Positions 60,350 to 64,000 of a stretch of DNA of 64,000 nucleotides are shown here, one piece after another. A model generated the notes under the pieces. That model worked only from the letters and a program-made list of their open reading frames with translations, ran no database searches and was not told the DNA's origin. Positions within the stretch are counted from its first letter, which is position 1. Every line of letters begins with the position of its first letter. The DNA is from Poecilobothrus nobilitatus (lineage: Eukaryota; Arthropoda; Insecta; Diptera; Dolichopodidae), in contig OX352774.1 of NCBI GenBank assembly GCA_947095535.1, positions 80,476,416-80,540,415 on the forward strand, in the 5' to 3' direction. The position numbers and the translations under genes are program-made.

Positions 60350-62400
60350 ACATTCTGCATATACATATCTTAAAGTTTTCAAAGCACCTTCAATTATATT
60401 ATACGATATTATAGATTAATGAGGACTTCTTTCTAAATGTATCAATAGTTTGTCAGCTATTTCTAAGAACAGAAGTAGGTACTTTAAATTAAGTTTTTTG
60501 TAGAATATAAAAATAAGAATATATATTTTCTGCAATTAATGGTTCGAATGCATATAACTGAGCAACTCACTTCTTCATAACTGAGAACTCACTCACATTT
60601 TCAAACAAAAACTACGAGGTGTATGTAGACTTTTTTTTGGAAAAAGTGAGATTTCAGTTCAAGGTCAGTTTTATGCATTCGATCTAATGTCTCTATTATT
60701 TATCATTTATTTAAATTTAAAAAAAAAAATTTGAAGATGACGTGCTCTTATACTTCTCTAATTTGACTGCTGCAAATTTTTATGTTTTGCTTTGTATTTA
60801 AAATTAAAATTTACCTTTCGCCAAACACCAAATATTGGTGATTTTCTTTATAGAATTCTTATAACATTTATTCTAGTTCACATATGGTTATCTCCTTTCT
60901 TGAGAGTATTTTATTTTTATTATATGATAAGAAGAGATATTACACTAATGGGAATGGGGAATACCCCGTTTTTTTTTTGTTTTTAAATAAACCACACTCT
61001 TTTGTTTAAAAATGTTCATATTTTAAGCATAGAAAACAATTTTTTTGAATTTGTACCTAAAGGTTAATGAAATTTAAAAAAAAAAATCGAAAATAAAAAG
61101 AAGTGATAGTGAAAATATTATAGTGACTACTTAGTGAGCATTTGAGTTGTGAATACCTATAGTGAAAGAACGGTTTCACGAGTTTTTGTTCGAACTATTC
61201 TATAAAATTTTACATAGTTTCTTTTTCATAGAGTTTTTTGGTTTGTGTTTTAAGTAGACTATCGTTATACTGTAAAGTTTTTTTCCTATATACTTTTCCA
61301 CTCTATATACACCCTATATTTAAATTGCCATAATATTACATAAAAATTAGTTGAGAATTGCAAAGATTTAAAAGATGCTTATCTTAAATTTGTCAGTAAT
61401 TTTATTTTTAATCTTAGAAATAAAATAAAAATGAATATTTATTTCTATTAGAAGGAAAACAAGTGCTAATAATAAAAAAAAAATTAATAACTTTTCTTAA
61501 AATTATGCAAAGAAAATATAATTTAAGGAAGATTATCCTAAAGATTATGTCATTAAATTTTAACAATACCACAAAAAAAAAAAGTAATTAATTGTTTTAT
61601 AATTTAATATTTTTCTGTTTATCTGTAAAATCTTTTTAGGAAGATTATTTAAATATTAAAAGAAATATATTTTTTCAGATTTATTATTGAAATTTTCAAA
61701 ATAGCAAAAATTCATTTGTTTTGTCCACAATTACTATAACCCTTAAGATGCGATAAAAATCATTCAAATTTATCAAGATCTTTAAAATTTAACATACATA
61801 TGGGCAACTTGGTTATGTGCTATTCGAATGTCGTTTAGTAAAAAAAAAATTGGCTACAGTTATGACAATTAAAATGAAAGTTTAAAAATAAAAATTTTAA
61901 AATATATTTAATATAGATAGATATGATAGACTTCCTAAGAAAGACACTTATAAAGACACTTGTTGTAACGCAAAACATCAAAGGAGTAGGAAGAAAGAAA
62001 AAATTGAAAATAAATGAATAAAAATTTGTTTATGTCTGAAATGTTAAAACGTTATAAGACAGATAATCGAATTAGAAAAAAAAAAAATGTTTGTAGTGTT
62101 TTGATAATTTTGCAATTAAAATAAATATTTTTGATTTCAGTTTTAATTTCTTTAAAAACAGAATTACTATGGATTTCAGCCGATTTTCAATTTTGGTATT
62201 TACAACAATGCATTTTTTCACTGTCACAAAAAAAAAAAAAATTGGAAAAATGAATTCCAAAAAATTCCAAAACAATTAAAACAAAATATACGTATATCAA
62301 TTTAAATAAAATGCTCAACATTTATTTATTCCATATTTTATATATGAATTAAAAATTTTTTTTTGGTATTTTACCTAGAAAAAAGAACGCCCTCTTCTCG
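60350..62400. other. Gene-free A+T-rich sequence
   Basis: The only frames (60792-60986 plus, 62072-62275 minus) are hydrophobic or lysine-rich low complexity. A tandem TTGCTTTACATTCTGCATAT-like duplication lies at 60316-60365. Confidence 0.4.
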
Positions 62401-62409
62401 TTTTGAGAT

Positions 62410-62616
62410 TTAAATTTTTTTAAAATTTAAATTTCCGACATTAGGCGTTTTTTTTTGCTCAAAGTGCTCTGTCAGACTTAAACTGTCATTTTTATTTTTG
62501 TCAATAAACAAAGACAAATTTTTTAATACACGTTGACTTTTCTTTGTCACACAGGCGGTCAATTTATTATGTTCTACCGTACCCCATACGTAGTACGTAG
62601 AACACAATCTGAACAT
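62410..62616 (-). CDS. Candidate small ORF, 68 codons, unrecognised
   Basis: On minus, the first ATG (62616) gives MFRLCSTYYVWGTVEHNKLT, then ACVTKKSQRVLKNLSLFIDK and TEHFEQKKTPNVGNLNFKKI, to a TAA at 62410. The open frame extends ten more codons upstream, from a GTG. Amino-acid use is balanced and the DNA is less A+T-rich than around. No signal peptide, membrane segment or known motif is visible. Near its 5' end the plus strand carries a hairpin, GTTCTACCGTAC...GTACGTAGAAC (62571-62603). It may be a remnant of a mobile element; there is no promoter or splice evidence. Confidence 0.25.
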   Translation of the reverse strand: MFRLCSTYYVWGTVEHNKLTACVTKKSQRVLKNLSLFIDKNKNDSLSLTEHFEQKKTPNVGNLNFKKI

Positions 62617-62649
62617 GGTATGAAGTAAACTATAAGCTCTTGGCACTCA

Positions 62650-63138
62650 GATTTAAGAAAAGATCATAATTTATATAATCAAGTCATAAATGAATGGTTT
62701 TAAAATAGAACACAGTTTAAAAGTAGAAAAATTTATTAACATACATTATTTATTTAAGTAACAAGATAGTGCCAATTTGATATTTTAAATTTGATTTAAG
62801 AAATTGGTTATTTGACAGAACTAAATTTCATGGACAATTACTTATTGGCGAAAGTGTACAAAATTTTATCGGCTACTCTTCGTAGAAATTTCATCAATGT
62901 TTTTATTATATGTTATTAAGCGTAGAAATTTTATCAAAATTAAAACTCAGAATCAGGACAATCTCAAAAATTTGTTTGCCATATAGATTTCATATTATTG
63001 AAAACATAAAACAATAACTTAGCCGTCGTTTTTAAATTCAAAATTTTCTGAACAACGCAAAAATTAAAAAGGATATTTTAAAAAAAAATTAATTTTTTAA
63101 TATATACATATTTTATACTTTTCAAATATTTTTCTTAA
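62650..63138. other. Gene-free sequence
   Basis: Contains a diverged GTAGAAATTT-ATCAA direct duplication (62883 and 62923). No gene supported. Confidence 0.35.
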
Positions 63139-63141
63139 TTA

Positions 63142-63929
63142 GGGCCTTTCCGAACCATCACACTAAACATCGCAATTCGCATTAAATACTATTTTATCGC
63201 ACTATTTTTTTATCTGAAAACATCGAATAGTACCAAGTGCTGTCCGGAATTCATCACACTTAACACTTGATTATCTGTCAAAAATTAGTGTTTTGAAAAT
63301 CACACTAAATGATCGCACTTGCATTAAAAATCATTCTTTTTTGTTTTCCTTAAAAGTATATCTACTGAATATAAAAATGAATAATAATGCAAAAAATAAA
63401 AGAAGAAGGAAGATAATAAATACTATTCTGCTAAATAATATTTCTTTATTATTAAATGATACAACTTTTTTGGAAAATAATAGAATTGTAAGTTAATTTT
63501 TGGTTATTGTAATAATTTAATTAATGTAGAAAATTTATACCTATCTAACTTATATAATACAGCTTCCATATTTCTTCTTTTCACAAAAAATTTGAAAATT
63601 AAAATAATAGCAACTAACAATTAATAATAATATGTGCATTCAAAATTTACTCAATATTGCCATAGTGATCATAAATAATTCTAAATATAGTTCAATAATG
63701 CTAGAATAAAATGCTTTTTTGCATTTGTCAAAATAAATTTGACATAAAAATGCTATGAAAATATACATTAAGGTAAGACTGATTCTACTCCTAAAAATTT
63801 TTTAACTGTCTGTACTGTTTAATAAATTTGTAATCCGGACAGAAATTTAGTGCGATAATCAAGTATTTTCGGAAATTTCAAGTGCGAAGTACTAGTGTCA
63901 AGTGCTAGCGTGATGGTTCAGAAAGGCCC
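63142..63929. mobile_element. PIF/Harbinger-like DNA transposon, 788 bp
   Basis: The ends are inverted repeats: left GGGCCTTTCCGAACCATCAC, right on the other strand GGGCCTTTCTGAACCATCAC. They are flanked by TTA at 63139-63141 and 63930-63932, the three-base TWA duplication typical of PIF/Harbinger. Subterminal blocks such as CAAGTGCT, TCCGGA and ATCAAGT/ACTTGAT occur near both ends. The interior is A/T-rich and lacks the DDE transposase, so the copy is an internally deleted derivative or a MITE. It may keep one 5' coding exon (63377-63487). Confidence 0.85.
63377..63487 (+). CDS. Possible first exon kept inside the PIF/Harbinger-like element
   Basis: ATG at 63377 opens 37 codons (MNNNAKNKRRRKIINTILL then NNISLLLNDTTFLENNRI) that end exactly at a consensus donor GTAAGT (63488-63493), in phase 0. 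A basic RRRK patch followed by a leucine-rich stretch near the N-terminus occurs in many PIF/Harbinger-encoded proteins, but the match is too short to prove. No matching acceptor or DDE exon is visible before the right end. The frame upstream (from TTG at 63293) is open but lacks ATG. Confidence 0.3.
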
Positions 63930-64000
63930 TTATATCTGATTATAAATAAGTTTCCTTGTACGAACATTACTTTTTATCTTTAAAATTTTTTAAAAGTTTC

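Noticed and set aside
1..64000. A multi-gene defence or metabolic system
   Set aside because: No long reading frames, operons or bacterial signals exist; the window is insect-like noncoding DNA with mobile elements and scattered exon candidates.

Overview
The window is eukaryotic, very A+T-rich (roughly four fifths by eye) and full of poly-A/poly-T runs, TA microsatellites and decayed interspersed repeats. TATGTACATA-type simple sequence, short DNA transposons, a pol III SINE and CR1/R1-like reverse transcriptase relics point to an insect, most likely a fly; that placement is inference. Nothing looks bacterial, and there is no operon, CRISPR array, rRNA or canonical tRNA gene. No long open reading frame exists, so the window is probably intergenic DNA and/or very large introns.

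Repeats are the solid content. (1) A tRNA-like SINE has four copies (10761-10941 and 40941-41113 on minus; 48752-48931 and 57072-57251 on plus). (2) DNA transposons with terminal inverted repeats: a 788-bp PIF/Harbinger-like element at 63142-63929 with a TTA duplication, a 145-bp relative at 9068-9212 with a TAA duplication, a 944-bp hAT-like element at 26665-27608, and unclassified fold-back elements at 2351-2529, 22143-22952, 28613-29286 and about 51770-52620. (3) Reverse transcriptase relics at 13918-14031 (plus) and 58769-59330 (minus), the second still showing the YADD box. (4) Unclassified interspersed families, called here R2 (four copies), R3 (six copies) and R4 (three loci), plus a hairpin-ended element at 44130-44634. 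(5) A 22-bp minisatellite at 31601-31817.

Between the repeats lie short islands of more complex, less A+T-rich sequence bounded by good splice signals. The best is a 75-nt cassette-like exon on plus at 37631-37705. On minus, 30588-30609, 25208-25233 and 20092-20147 are compatible in phase and may belong to one gene with huge introns. Others are a start-codon exon at 18591-18650 (minus), terminal-exon candidates at 45224-45280 (minus) and 26008-26081 (plus), and a first-exon candidate at 47498-47541 (plus). None was recognised as a known gene, and all need transcript or comparative evidence.

Layout: 1-9 kb simple sequence, one short fold-back element, an R2 copy and an R3 copy; 9-13 kb homopolymer-rich DNA with a PIF relic and a SINE; 13-18 kb a reverse transcriptase tail and old R3/R4 remnants; 18-31 kb the minus-strand exon islands with the hAT, R3 and fold-back elements between them; 31-40 kb the minisatellite, an inverted R2 pair and the plus-strand exon; 40-50 kb two SINEs, the hairpin-ended element and an R2 copy; 50-61 kb a fold-back element, three R3 blocks, a SINE and the reverse transcriptase relic; 61-64 kb quiet DNA ending in the PIF/Harbinger element. 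No previously undescribed multi-gene system was found; the most distinctive material is the repeat families and the unplaced exons.
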